Assembly (NCBI GenBank): GCA_026119855.1
Contig: JAOWBW010000388.1
Location: 1,612,001 to 1,676,000 of the forward strand
Direction of reading: 5' to 3'
Origin: Campanula takesimana
Lineage: Eukaryota; Streptophyta; Magnoliopsida; Asterales; Campanulaceae
Length of the DNA stretch: 64,000 bases
A model generated the notes under the pieces. The model was given only the letters and a program-made list of their open reading frames with translations, was not told the DNA's origin and ran no database searches. Shown one piece after another: positions 45,676-56,197 of this stretch (its first letter is position 1; each line of letters begins with the position of its first letter). The position numbers were made by a program, and so were the translations under genes.

Positions 45676-48600
45676 CTAATTCTCACTTACTGCACAAGGA
45701 ATACAAGGCGGATCTTTGGCTTGATCTTCAGGAGTGATTTTCTGCAGGCATTCGTCGTGAAAGGTATGGCCACAAGGTAGAACCGCCACAGCTGGTCTCA
45801 TCTCTGGCTGCGATACTGGCCCTTCTGACGTGAACGAAAGATCCCTCTTGCATATATAGCATTTCTCCCCTGCTGCTTGTGGTGGGGAATCACTACCTGC
45901 ATTTCAATTATTTTAAGCAGATTGATTATTACATGATACAACTCCCTGTGTCACGGATAAAATAGTCCCATTTGACTTTTATCGGTCAACACAAGTGAAC
46001 TTTGACAAAAAAAAATTAATGTTTAACTAATCATCCTGATAAATTCTAGACGTGTCCAATTCTCCACCGGAACCGGCTAACCGGCGGTTAACCGGCCGGT
46101 CAAAACCGGTCAAAACCGGCCAACCGGTTAACCGGCTAACCGTTTCGGATGTTAACCGGATGGGGCCGGTCCGGTTAAGGTTAGACATTACACAAACCGG
46201 TAAACCGGCGGTTATAACCGTCGGTTAAGTAACCGGTTGGACCGGCGGTTATAACCGGCGGTTAGACCGGCGGTTAACGGTTAAACCGGTTTTTCCAGAA
46301 ATGCCAGTGTGGCCCCTCCCAACGGCTAGTTGACCAGAAAGGTCCAAAACGGCTAGTTTGTCAGTTTTTGGCCGTTACTTTTCTGACCAAAAACGGCTAT
46401 AATGCAGAAAAAAAAAAAAAAAAAGTTTTTTTTCCAGTTTTTTGATACTATAAATATCCCCTCCCTCCTCCCAATCTTTTCCCACAATTCTACCCTACCT
46501 ACTTCTCTCCATATTTCTCTCTCTACTCTTCAAAGACTCCAGTTAATTTTCAAATTTCAGTTAGTTTCCAGTCAGTTATTTAACAAATTCCAGTTAGTTT
46601 CCAGATTCCTGTCAGTTATTTAACGAATTCCAGTCAGTTTTTTAACGGTTCCAGTTAGTTTATCAGTTTTCAGTTAGTTTTTTTCAGACTTTTTTCGTTA
46701 ACTTTTTTCGTTATTTTCATATTTCCAGTCAGATTTTTAACGATTCCAGTTACTTTGTAAGGACTTCAGCCAGTTTATTCAAATTTTCTGTTAGTTTTTT
46801 GACATTTTCAGTTAAATTTCCAGATTTCAAGTCACTTTTTTTACATTTTCAGTTTTTTTTTTTTTTTAAAAAAAAGGTTAAAAATTAGGCGGTTTAACCG
46901 GGTTAACCGGTTAACCGGTTAACCGCCTAACCTTAACCGTTATATCCGGTTAGCCGGGCCGGTTCCGGTTGGTTCTATGTTACATTTCTAACCGCCGGTT
47001 ATAACCGGTTAACCGGATTGGACACGTCTAATAAATTCTAAAAAATGTTACTAATATATCTCTTCATGATTCATCAATTACAGATTTTATAATTTCATTA
47101 GGATGATTTGATTGACATTAATTCGGTCAAAGTTCACTTGTGTTGACCATAAAAGTGAAACTAGACTATCTTTCTGGGGACGGACGTAGTAATAATCAAA
47201 TACATAGAAGTAGATTCAAACGATACCTTCCCACTTTAAGTGAGAAACAACAGGAGCAGTTGTCTGAATAGGAGGAACAGCTAAAGCTCGACGTGGGTCA
47301 GATGGATGAACACCAGTAGGTATCCCAACCTTCTGGCGCTGGACCCACCGAGGAGCCGGTGGGGACCACATTGCACTTCTTTTAAGATTTGGCCTGCTAT
47401 GAGCTGTTGCAACAGAAGTGAACTTAAGAGAGGAAAGAAATTGGAAGTAAAGAACACAGAAACTATAATGTTTTACCATTCGTAGAAGCAAATCCTGGAG
47501 GACCCTTTAAATGGTGAACAGGTACAGCTGAAGATCGACCTAGTTTACATGTAGACAAAAAGTAATGTTTAGTTCTGAAGTTGGTCTATGAAGGTTCGTT
47601 AGATACTGAATACGTGTAGCACCTTCAGGCCAACCTGATGGACAATACTCCCTCCCAGAAAGATAGTCCTATTGGTTATTGGTTTTGATGGTCAACACAA
47701 GTGAACTTTGACCAAATATAAAAGTCAATCTAATTATCCTAGTGAAAATCCAAATATAGTTATTGACATTAAAGTTTGGTCAAAATTCACTTGTGTTGAC
47801 TATCACAAACCGTATAGGACTATCTTTCTAGGACGGAGTAGTACTTGAATCGCTTAAGAACCATTAATCGTATTGCAACAGTATAAGACATACCAATAGG
47901 AGGAGGACGAGCCGTAAGAAGATTGTTCGGCAACAGATTGGATCTCGTGTCTGAAGGATGGTATGGCCTGCCTGAAAATAGATCACCGATAGCTTATACA
48001 CTCATATATCTGAAAGCTTTGGAAATCACTACTACCTCTGTCCCAAAATGAATGACCGAATTTGCTCTTGATCAAGAGCAAATACGGTCATTCATTTTGG
48101 AACGGAGGGAGTACTATACAGACAATGCTCTTACCATCTGTCTGTACCCTTCCACTACGAAGAAGATCTCTCTCAGCCACTTGAGAAACCCAATTTGCAT
48201 TCGTTTCAACGCCTAGCCTCTTTGGAAACTGACCACTCGCTGCACCTTGAGCAGCACCATTCGAAGCAATACGAACCCCTGTCCTCTGAGAAAAAGGAGA
48301 ACCCCTAGATGCTGGAAAAGCAATGTTCTCATGAGAAAGAAGGTGCCCTGTCAAAGAAGAGGCTTACTGAGTACTTTTAACTTTTCTGATTGATTGGGTG
48401 GGAAAAAATGAAACCAGATCAGGCTCTACCAATCGATTAAAAGTATCAAAGGGAAGAAACACTGAAATAGGTAACCCTAACCACATAGTCAGTGGCGGAG
48501 CCAGAAATTTTCGTCAATGGGGGCAAAAATTACACAACAAAAAAAGTTTAACTGTATTTTCATCAATGGGGGCAAAAAAAATCCTAGTGTATTATAAATT

Positions 48601-51424
48601 TTATCTCAAAGGGGGCAAACTTCAACAAATTGCACTAAACTCCCAATTTTTTGTAAATTTTGCACTAATAAATTATTACTTTTTAAAAATCAATGGGGGC
48701 AATTGCCCCCTTTGGCATCAAGGTGGCTCCGCCTCTGCACATAGTTAAAGCATGTTTCTTAAAAACGTTCACAAGTCAACAACGACATTTATTTTGAGAC
48801 GGAGGGAGTAATTAACATCTGAGCACATAATATCCTCCATAACCAAACAAATGAGGCATGAGCGAACAAAATGGCAATATGGTAGGAATCCTTTACCGGG
48901 TGGTTGAGAACGTACAATCTGAGGAATTCCACTATTCTGAGAAGCTTGACTTCCACCATGTTCCCCTAAACCTGTGATTAATGGTCCTGCAAACCCCATG
49001 AAAAGGATGTCAGTTGCAGAGAAGATAGCACTTCTTAAATGTGTAGCTTAACCAATTCTTCAAAACCATTAATCACGTTAGGTTCCGGGTATAGATAATT
49101 GCAATTCTCAATTGTTTCTTCCCTCTCTGTTCTTGATCAACGAATTTATAGATTCTTCTGCATCGAAGTGGTATAGATCGTCCAAACTTGTTCCCAAGGT
49201 GCATTTCTATATTTATAAGATAGTGGTAAATTGTAATAAAGATAAACTAACAGATCCAGTACATGACCTCTTTATCGCAATTACCACCAAGTTAAATTAG
49301 AGGGTGCTTTTATTTGGTCTGATGATAGTCACCACCTCTACAACCTCTAACGGACAGGAGTTCACTTACTCTCTTTTTACCTACAAGGTCATGCAGAGTA
49401 GAGGACAGCAATCTCAAAATAACAAATGTCAAATGTTTACAAAGAGAGATTATTCAAGTTCGCAAGATATTTTGATCGAAGCCCAAAAGAAAAAAAAAGA
49501 ATGATGTCTCAACTTGTTCACAGCAGCCATCTAATTGTGATACCCGCAATAACCAAGATGTTTCCAGAAATTCTTCAACCGTTAAACATAAGTCCAAAAA
49601 AGTTTACCAATTCAAAAGGAACTACATGATCTAACTAGTGAGTTGTGAGGCGTTTAAGGCGTTTTCTGCCTTCTATATATTGAAGTGCAAATGAAATGGT
49701 AAAACGTACATTGCAATTCATCTGGAGGAAAAATGCATGTGTTGAAAATCTAACCACCCATTTATCATACTATCACTTCTCTTTACAAGAGCAATTTTTC
49801 AGTTTGGCAGTAGGAGCACAATGATGATCACATGGTCCAAATTTATTCAAATATTGGTAATACCTAAATCCTAGAATGGAGGCACTAAAGTTTCAAATTA
49901 CAACACTAATATTAAAGAAATGGATTAATGATTTATTATAATAGCGTGTGGTGATAGTGAAATTAATGATTTATACATAGCGTGTTCTGTTCTTAAATAG
50001 CTGCAAGTGGAGGTGGAAAACAAAAGAAAAGTCAGAAAGTGGAAAACAAAAGAAAAATAACAACAAAAATAAAGAACAAGCAACAATAATAGCTCACCTG
50101 CACGATTTAACCTGGCAGAGCTGGCACCGAGTGTCAAAGAAGGAGAATTCATAGCAGACTCTACAACTCTCTGAGCACTTGAAACATAAAGATTGCGCAT
50201 GTCAACAAGTGTCCGAGAGGGGATCAATGCAGGCTTATCAGATTCAGATGCAGATTGAGGCAAATCAACTTGTCTATAATTGTGGAACCTAGCTAAATTG
50301 ACCCCAAGTTCCCCTGATGGCCTTGGCTGATTATTTTGCAGGATCCTACAATCCAAATCTGTATTCCAATTATTTACAGAGCTTAAATTCATACCGCCAG
50401 GTGTAGGCATATATTGCTGCATAGCATATTGTGGTCTCTGTATAACTTGAAATGGGCTTGAACCCCCACCACCATTTCCACTACCTACGACTTCAGTGTC
50501 ATTATTGAAAAAGGCAAGGTCATCTGCATCGCACACTGGATTTAGGAAACCCTGGGCATTGGTTTGGAAGCTTGGAATGTCAGCATCCAAATTCTGCCCT
50601 AAATTAGAGAAAGTTCTTGCAGTTTGTTGAACATGTGAAGGTGGAGCAAATTCTTCCAGTTTGTTAGCGATCTCTTGGGGACTATATTTGGGTTTATATA
50701 TAGTTTGATTACCTCCGCTCCCAAGATTTAGAAAACTCCCATTATTTTGTTCTTGAACCCCACGTCGGTCTTCACTGACCTTGACGAACTTCTCATCAAC
50801 TTTTTCCAGAAGCCCACATTGCTCTTTATCGACATTCCCATGGTTACCCAATTGTGGTTGTCCGCTGTTTTGGGCATATGACATCATATATGAATTACTA
50901 CCCCCTAAGCTACCGAAATCTCCATTCCTCTGTGGACGGTTAAAATTACTAATTCTTGTCTCTCCAGCTTGATTCACCATTTGATGACCTTCAGCTGCAT
51001 TCCTCCTGAGCATAAAGTTCCTATTGGTTGGCTGGTTCTGGATGCTACTAAAACCAGCTCTGCTCATTACATTATGAGCCATCATCATTGAATCTTGATT
51101 GGAATGGTGTGGAACTCCTCTCAAGTTGTATTCAGGAAATGGAAAATTAGAAACGCTAGAAGTTCTCAGCTGATTACTACTAATATTTCTGGAAATTGCA
51201 TTCGTTCCGGGATTCGGAAAGCTATTGCGCATCATGAAATCAGCCATCATCCTATCATCAGTCAGGGTAGTCTCTTGCTGCGTGCTCTCTACGTGAGGAA
51301 TAACAGGAAGCAAGGCGTTTGTCGATGATATAAAAGCACCTCCTCCAATATCTTGGCCATTGTTGATACCAAATCCATCTTTCTCAGCTGGATTGTCCTT
51401 GTCGTATGGTCTGGTATTCCCCAT
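45676..51424 (-). CDS. RING-H2 zinc finger protein (putative E3 ubiquitin ligase), 722 aa
   Basis: Seven coding exons on the minus strand: 51424-50098, 48986-48897, 48347-48135, 47971-47894, 47539-47477, 47403-47227, 45896-45676. All junctions are GT-AG and all six introns are phase 1; the sum is 2169 bp. The acceptor GTTATTCAG lies 13 bases upstream of ATG 51424. The long N-terminal part is Asn/Ser/Gly/Gln-rich and looks disordered, without known domains; YSPQEIANKLEEFAPPS may be a short conserved helix. The C-terminus is a C3H2C3 RING: C662, C665, C691, H693, H696, C699, C714, C717 (CYIC, PCGHTFHDEC, PCIPC). RING-H2 proteins usually recruit E2 enzymes and ubiquitinate partners; the substrate cannot be told. 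Introns host MITEs (48490-48737, 48030-48113, 47646-47840 and the 46047-47030 hAT). Exon model by eye; the RING assignment is firm. Confidence 0.82.
45940..47191. mobile_element. MITE of the AGATAGTC family, interrupted by hAT element
   Basis: Outer ends ACTCCCTGTGTCACGGATAA and, inverted, TACGTCCGTCCCCAGAAAG. The interior halves contain GTCAACACAAGTGAACTTTG and its inverted partner CAAAGTTCACTTGTGTTGAC. It matches the intact relative at 47646-47840. The hAT element 46047-47030 is inserted in the middle. All lies in the last intron of the RING gene. Confidence 0.75.
46047..47030. mobile_element. Non-autonomous hAT element packed with AACCGG repeats
   Basis: Perfect 14-bp TIR TAGACGTGTCCAAT and perfect 8-bp duplication ATAAATTC (46039-46046, 47031-47038). 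Dozens of AACCGG/CCGGTT motifs fill about 46070-46290 and 46880-47010. The centre (46550-46860) is a run of TTCCAGTTAGTTT-like repeats. A plus-strand frame at 46402-46623 is low-complexity. 984 bp, no transposase. Confidence 0.93.
47646..47840. mobile_element. MITE in RING gene intron (AGATAGTC family)
   Basis: TACTCCCTCCCAGAAAGATA at the left, inverted TACTCCGTCCTAGAAAGATA at the right; 195 bp. Inside are paired GTCAACACAAGTGAACTTTG and AATTCACTTGTGTTGAC blocks, so most of it can fold back. In the intron 47540-47893. Confidence 0.85.
48030..48113. mobile_element. 84-bp hairpin MITE in RING gene intron
   Basis: TACTACCTCTGTCCCAAAAT at the left and, inverted, TACTCCCTCCGTTCCAAAAT at the right; the centre TTTGCTCTTGATCAAGAGCAAA continues the palindrome. 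The whole element is nearly one hairpin. In the intron 47972-48134, ending 22 bp from the next exon. Confidence 0.9.
48490..48737. mobile_element. hAT MITE (CAGTGGCGGAGCC family) in RING gene intron
   Basis: Ends CAGTGGCGGAGCCA and, inverted, CAGAGGCGGAGCCAC; perfect 8-bp duplication CACATAGT (48482-48489, 48738-48745). 248 bp. TCAATGGGGGCAAA phrases repeat inside. In the intron 48348-48896. Confidence 0.93.
48746..48815. repeat. Stowaway MITE fragment
   Basis: A single right-type end TGAGACGGAGGGAGTAATTA near 48795-48815 with a short GTCAACAACGACA body and no left partner. Confidence 0.5.
48987..50097 (-). other. Long first coding intron of RING gene
   Basis: About 1.1 kb between donor GTGAGC (50097) and acceptor TTTGCAG (48987). 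No element or hidden exon was recognised in it. Confidence 0.65.
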
Positions 51425-51865
51425 TGTTCAGTTAATTCTGAATAACTTCAAAATACAATAGTCAATAAAGTGAAATCCATAACAGAAACACGGAGCTAAA
51501 CACATCTGTGAACTGATGCTGAAAAAAATACTTCATGGAAATATGAAGAGAAAGAAAAATCATATTAACAAGGTTTGCCAGGATCATCTGTAACTAATTC
51601 AGGGGTCTCTAGTTTCTTTCCAACTGATCAATTGTCCAGCATTATATACGAGTACATGTATATGTGTGTATACTCAATGATCCAATAGAGAAATAGAATA
51701 TGGAAACCAAATTTTTTTTTTACCCAAGATACCAAATTGGATACTTTTCAATCCACTAAAGACTAGTCTGATTGATTCAAAAAAAAAATAAAAACCTAGT
51801 CCGATCAACTCCCAGAATGAATAATTAGGCAGGGTAAATAATCTCTAGTAAAATAATGATCAAAC

Positions 51866-51914
51866 CTGTAGAAAATCGAAGGGCTCAAGTGAGCAATCAA
51901 CCGATGATTAACAC
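51866..51914 (-). other. Possible 5' UTR exon of RING gene
   Basis: On the minus strand GATTTCAG precedes GTGTTAATC (exon start 51914) and TTTCTACAG precedes GTTTGATC (exon end 51866). The 49-bp piece has no ATG and could be a leader exon spliced to the acceptor at 51438. Alternatively GTGTTA is a donor for an upstream exon. Confidence 0.35.
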
Positions 51915-52747
51915 CTGAAATCGAAAAGGAAGGGTACAAGATTGATGAAATGAAGAATTTGGGGGAAATAAAGGGAGATGAAAATGGGGGATAAATTAGG
52001 GGGTTTTGGAGGGTTCATGCAACCATTCATAACAGAATATTTGTACTTATTCACTAAACTAATAGATGACGAACAAGGCTCGGTTTTCTTCGCGCACCCT
52101 CCTGGATCCCATAGCTCACATGATGCTAGCGAACCAGTTAATATATTTTCAGCATGTTCAAAATTCAAGGGGGGTAGCCTCTTCCATTTTACCTACTACG
52201 CCAAGCATATCCTCCATGATTTTTCTTCTAGACTCTCTAAATTCAACCATAATGCCAGGAATATGATTATGACGAACCATTACTTCTCACAATTTCATTT
52301 TACATTTCCAACAAATACAATTGTACAGAGACTTGGAAGTTCAAGGTATGATTGAGGATTACCTGACTTGAGCCATTTTCCCATTGTCTCTGTTAGGAAT
52401 TTCATCGAACAGTTGGAGTGCCATATGGTAGTTAACTTTCTCTCTGTAATTCGATCATTCTGTGCACTTTCTGAGATTACTGAAGGAGATTCCACATTAA
52501 TATTATCTGCATTATCCCCCTTTAGACCATCCACGTGATTGTTGTCTTCCGATCGAGCAAAATCCACTGTCCTATCCATATCAACTATCTTCACAGGTTC
52601 CAGTTGAGTAGGATCTTCTGAAATTAAACTAGCATCAGCAGAATCATCAATTACCTCCTTCTCCTTCTGTGCTTGAGCCTCATTCTCCTCCTGTGACTGA
52701 GCCTTTTGAGATGAATACTCCATTATCATCACCTTCAATTCTTCCAA
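51908..52747 (-). CDS. Hypothetical protein, unrecognised multi-exon model
   Basis: A minus-strand gene model with start at 52747 (MEELKVMIMEYSSQKAQSQE). Possible exons: 52747-52363 (donor GTAATC), 52282-52193 (acceptor GAGAAG, donor GTAAAA) and from 52125 (acceptor GCTAG) to a stop at 51908. Phases agree (1, 1, 1). The first exon is acidic and Gln/Glu-rich, probably coiled coil in its first 40 residues; later pieces include WHSNCSMKFLTETMGKWLKS and CELWDPGGCAKK. I do not recognise the family. The N-terminus recalls gag leaders of LTR elements, so it may be a domesticated or decayed fragment. The last exon runs into the putative leader of the RING gene, so the 3' end is doubtful. Confidence 0.35.
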
Positions 52748-53170
52748 GGAGTTTTCCAGACGATCAAATCAATTCTTCGTTAGCATCGACAATTTGGATT
52801 AAATCAACACAATGAAACAGGGACTATTTAGTACGGAATTGAAATACAGAAACACGAAGAAACGATAAAAGGAATAAGAAATAACATTAAATTCTTCATC
52901 CACGATGATTCCCATGTGCACGAGCCTTCCACGTGATTCTAAGTTGAATTGACCACATATTCCTTCATTAATTTAAAAGATTACGAAACTGCCCCTCCGT
53001 CTTTGACCGCACCCCTCTCCTTTTGACCACATTGCTCTCCTTCTTCGACCGCACTAACGGTCATAAAATCCATTAAAAGTGAGGGAGTCGGCCTCCTCCT
53101 TCACGTACACACCTACACACCTTCTCTCTCTCTTTCTCTCTCTCTCTGATCTTTTCTTGCTGAAACAAAC
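52748..53170. promoter_or_regulatory. Divergent intergenic promoter region
   Basis: 423 bp between a minus-strand start (52747) and the F-box start (53171). It contains a G-box CACGTG (52930-52935), three TTTGACC/TTCGACCGCA-type W-box-like repeats within about 53000-53055, and a CT-rich leader (53110-53150). No clear TATA box on either strand. Confidence 0.45.
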
Positions 53171-54486
53171 ATGCATAATCAAAATGGGATTCTTGTTGAA
53201 ACAAACATGCGAAAAAAAAAGAAAGATGGGTAAGCACACGAGATCTGTCCTCTTTCTTTCTCTCCTTTTTTCTCTTTCTTTCTTTTTTAGGGTTTAGGGT
53301 TTAGGGTTTAGAGTTTAGGGTTTAGGGTTTCTTTCTTTCTTTACTGATTTTTTACTTTTCTCTTCTTGATTTTTGCAGCAAGAAGGAGTGGTCCAATATT
53401 CAGCACGATTTGTTAACCAAGATCAAATCTAGGTTGTTTGCGGGAGACCTTGCCGCTTTCAATGCAATATGTAAATCATGGCGATCAATAATCCCCAAAC
53501 CCTATAACTTTCCGCTCCCGGTCAACTCCTCACTGGCCCACTCCCCCCATCTAGCTTCTTTACGTGATGATGTACTAGAATTTTATCACCCCATTTTGAA
53601 TGCGACGTACACCATGTCCACTCCAGAGTTGTCGGATGCTTCGATCGTATCATCCAATGATGGCTGGCTACTACTCTTTCATGGATTCGACGAGTTATTT
53701 TTTTTCAATCCTTTAACCCGGGAGAAAATCGATCTCCCTTTTCTTTCCGTTAAAAAGATATCAACAATGACTTTCTCATGCGCTCCTACCTTTCCTCGAT
53801 GCATTGTTATTGGGATTGTGGATCTTGGCACCGCCAATAAGCCGACAGTTGTGACACTTAGACCCGGGGATTCATCTTGGTCTTTCGATTACGATGATGA
53901 GGAGGATGAGAGTCTTCTAGAGAGGGAACAGTTTTTGGCTGGTGATGCTTATTGCAGTCCGTTTATATCTAACGGGAAAACATGCTATTTCCTTGGAGAG
54001 ATGGGTATAGGTAAGTTTAATATCAAAGAGCAAGAATGGGAAGAATTTTATTGGGATGATGGAAGGACAGAAACAAGTAGTCCATATGCCATGGTATATG
54101 ATAGAGGACTTATGGCTGTTTATTTGACTCCTGATTGTCAAGTTCGGGTGCGTCGTTTTAATGCAGGGACAAAGCTATGGAGGGAGGTTGATCGCATAGC
54201 AGATTCAGGGCTCTATGTCAGCAGCAACGGAAAATCAATACTGGACTATACTAGTCTTGTATCAGGGATGAAAAATAAAATTTATTTTCCAATATTTCAT
54301 CAAGGCACTGACGGTGTTTCTAGCGGTATTTTTTATAATATGTCAACCAAAAAGTTTCGGAGTTACGATGGAAAATACTGCAGCAGTGAATATCCTTCAA
54401 ATCCACGATGCAGTAGAGCTTGGATTAAACCGTGTTATACTATGGTCGAGAATGTGGATGACCTCCAGTGGTTTACGAAAGATTAA
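53171..54486 (+). CDS. F-box protein with DUF295 (KIB1-4 beta-propeller) domain, 388 aa
   Basis: Two exons, 53171-53229 and 53379-54486. The donor is GATGG then GTAAGC; the acceptor TTTTTGCAG ends at 53378. Frame is kept (59 + 1108 = 1167 bp). Exon 1 encodes a short basic leader. The F-box is WSNIQHDLLTKIKSRLFAG followed by DLAAFNAICKSWRSI (about residues 23-57). The rest is the DUF295/KIB1-4 beta-propeller: SSNDGWLLLF, FFFNPLTREKIDLP, a central acidic DDEEDES loop, CYFLGEMGIGKFNI and DRGLMAVYL. F-box proteins of this type are predicted SCF ubiquitin ligase substrate receptors; the partner is unknown. An inner ATG at 53207 in the same frame could also be the start. The intron carries telomere-type repeats. 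Confidence 0.88.
53286..53327 (+). repeat. Six telomere-type TTTAGGG units in F-box intron
   Basis: Six heptamers in tandem, one of them TTTAGAG, inside the 149-bp intron 53230-53378. On the other strand these give telo boxes (AAACCCTAA). Confidence 0.95.
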
Positions 54487-55074
54487 ACAAGTAAAGGGTC
54501 TAAGATTTGTTTCTATTTCCTTTTCTTTTCTGTTTGCATGTTCTTGGTAGATTTGTACGGATCTATAGAGAGTTTATGACAAGATGATTTGAGCTTGTAT
54601 GTGCGAATCTTATTCTAAATAAAAAAAGAACCATTCGTTTGGAAAAAGATAGATTTATATTGAAAATTGATCATTCTTTTATGAAAATTTATTTCTCATA
54701 ATAAAATTGTAAACTGTTGATACTTCATCATTAATTTTGTGGCCCAGCCCAAAGAGAGCGGGGTAGTGGGTTTCAGGCCCAACCCGGGCTTGCCTGACCC
54801 AGTGGGCTTCGGACTGCCAACCAAACCCATTTTCCTTCTGTTTTATTATTAATTTATTTTTTTTAATTTTCATTGCCAAATGACAAAAGTACCCCTGGAA
54901 TAATACTGCAAAAGAACACTATTATTGTAACTTTTTCTCCATTTTTCATTGAAATGAAAAGCTGGGTTTAGGTTTTAGGGTTTCATGTTTAGGGTATAAG
55001 GGTAAAAAAAAAAGATATTTTATAACTTATGGAGGAACTAGTTTCCCCCAAAACACACTCTACACACTCTACTT
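54487..55074. other. 3' flank of F-box gene
   Basis: Probable 3' UTR with AATAAA-like signals near 54618 (AATAAAAAAA). A lone TTTAGGGTTT phrase occurs near 54970-54990. No gene. Confidence 0.4.
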
Positions 55075-55646
55075 TACTCCCTCCGTCTCAGCAGAAGTGA
55101 AACTTCTTTCTCTTTTGGTCCGTCACATCAAAAGTGAGACTGTCTAAAATGGAAATGTTTCAACCCCACTTAGTCTCTCTCTTCATTTTCCACCACTCAA
55201 TTTATTCAACCAACACTACTATTTACTCCCTCCGTCTCACTCGAATTAGGACAAATTTCTATTTTTGGTGTCCCATTCAAGTTAGGACAACCCAAAAATA
55301 GAAGTGTCTTATTTAATGGGACCTACATTCACACTCACAACAACTTTTCACTCATTATACTTTATCCCACTTTCTTTCTCCTACTTCACTTTTCATACTC
55401 ACAACACCTACTCCACTAACACTTTTTCCTTAATCCCCGTGCCCAACCCAAAAATCCTAATTCGAGTGGAACAGAGGGAGTATTACACTCATTCTCTCTC
55501 TTCATTTTCACCACTCAATTTATTCAACTAACACTACTATTTACCCCACTCATTATCTCTCTTCATTCTCTACCACACACATAATAATTTTTCTTAAATA
55601 TTGTACACACTCCTCTAGTCCTACTTGTGCTGGGACGGGGGGAGTA
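55075..55646. mobile_element. Stowaway MITE carrying a second nested MITE
   Basis: Outer ends TACTCCCTCCGTCTCAGCAG and, inverted, TACTCCCCCCGTCCCAGCAC. The inner MITE is at 55224-55482. The phrase CTCTCTTCATTTT...CCACTCAATTTATTCAAC...AACACTACTATTTAC stands on both sides of the inner element. Confidence 0.8.
55224..55482. mobile_element. Inner Stowaway MITE (CTCGAATTAGGAC family)
   Basis: TACTCCCTCCGTCTCACTCG at the left; inverted TACTCCCTCTGTTCCACTCG at the right. 259 bp. Family member of 61856-62127, which is in the opposite orientation. Confidence 0.85.
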
Positions 55647-55928
55647 TTTATTTAAAATAATAATATTTAATATTTTATTTTTTATCCACTCACAATAATT
55701 ATTTACTAACTTATTTATCTCTTTTACTCACTCACAATACTTACTTTTCTAACATATTTTCTTAATCCTCGTACATTTATATTTAGTAGCAATAAATTTG
55801 AGAACGAGGGAATTGGCCTTATAATATCCGAGCTCCAACCGTCTCAGTATTTACCCAACGACTAATTTAAGGAAATTGTTTTTCCAAAAGGAATTTTATT
55901 TCCAATTTTTTTTTTTTGACAATTAAAC
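55647..55928. other. AT-rich MITE debris
   Basis: Residual CACTCACAATA-type MITE filler; no gene. Confidence 0.35.
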
Positions 55929-56190
55929 TACTACCTCTGTCCCTAAATGAGTGTCCAAATTTCATTTTAAGGGACACTGAAAATCTCAACTTTATGTACA
56001 ATTTGCTAGCAAATATTCATATATAATCTTGTAATCTCATTTCCAAACATTTAGTTTTGCACGTATAAAGAAACCGGTGAAAAAATTTTCGAAAAAAAAC
56101 ATTTAGGGACAAAGTTATGTTAAAAAAAGATACTCATTTTGGGACAAAGATTTCTTGAAAATGGACACTCATTTAGGGACAGGGGGAGTA
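55929..56190. mobile_element. Stowaway-like MITE
   Basis: TACTACCTCTGTCCCTAAAT and, inverted, TACTCCCCCTGTCCCTAAAT; ATGAGTGTCC follows the TIR on both sides. 262 bp. It abuts the LINE remnant. Confidence 0.85.
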
Positions 56191-56197
56191 CTTTATA

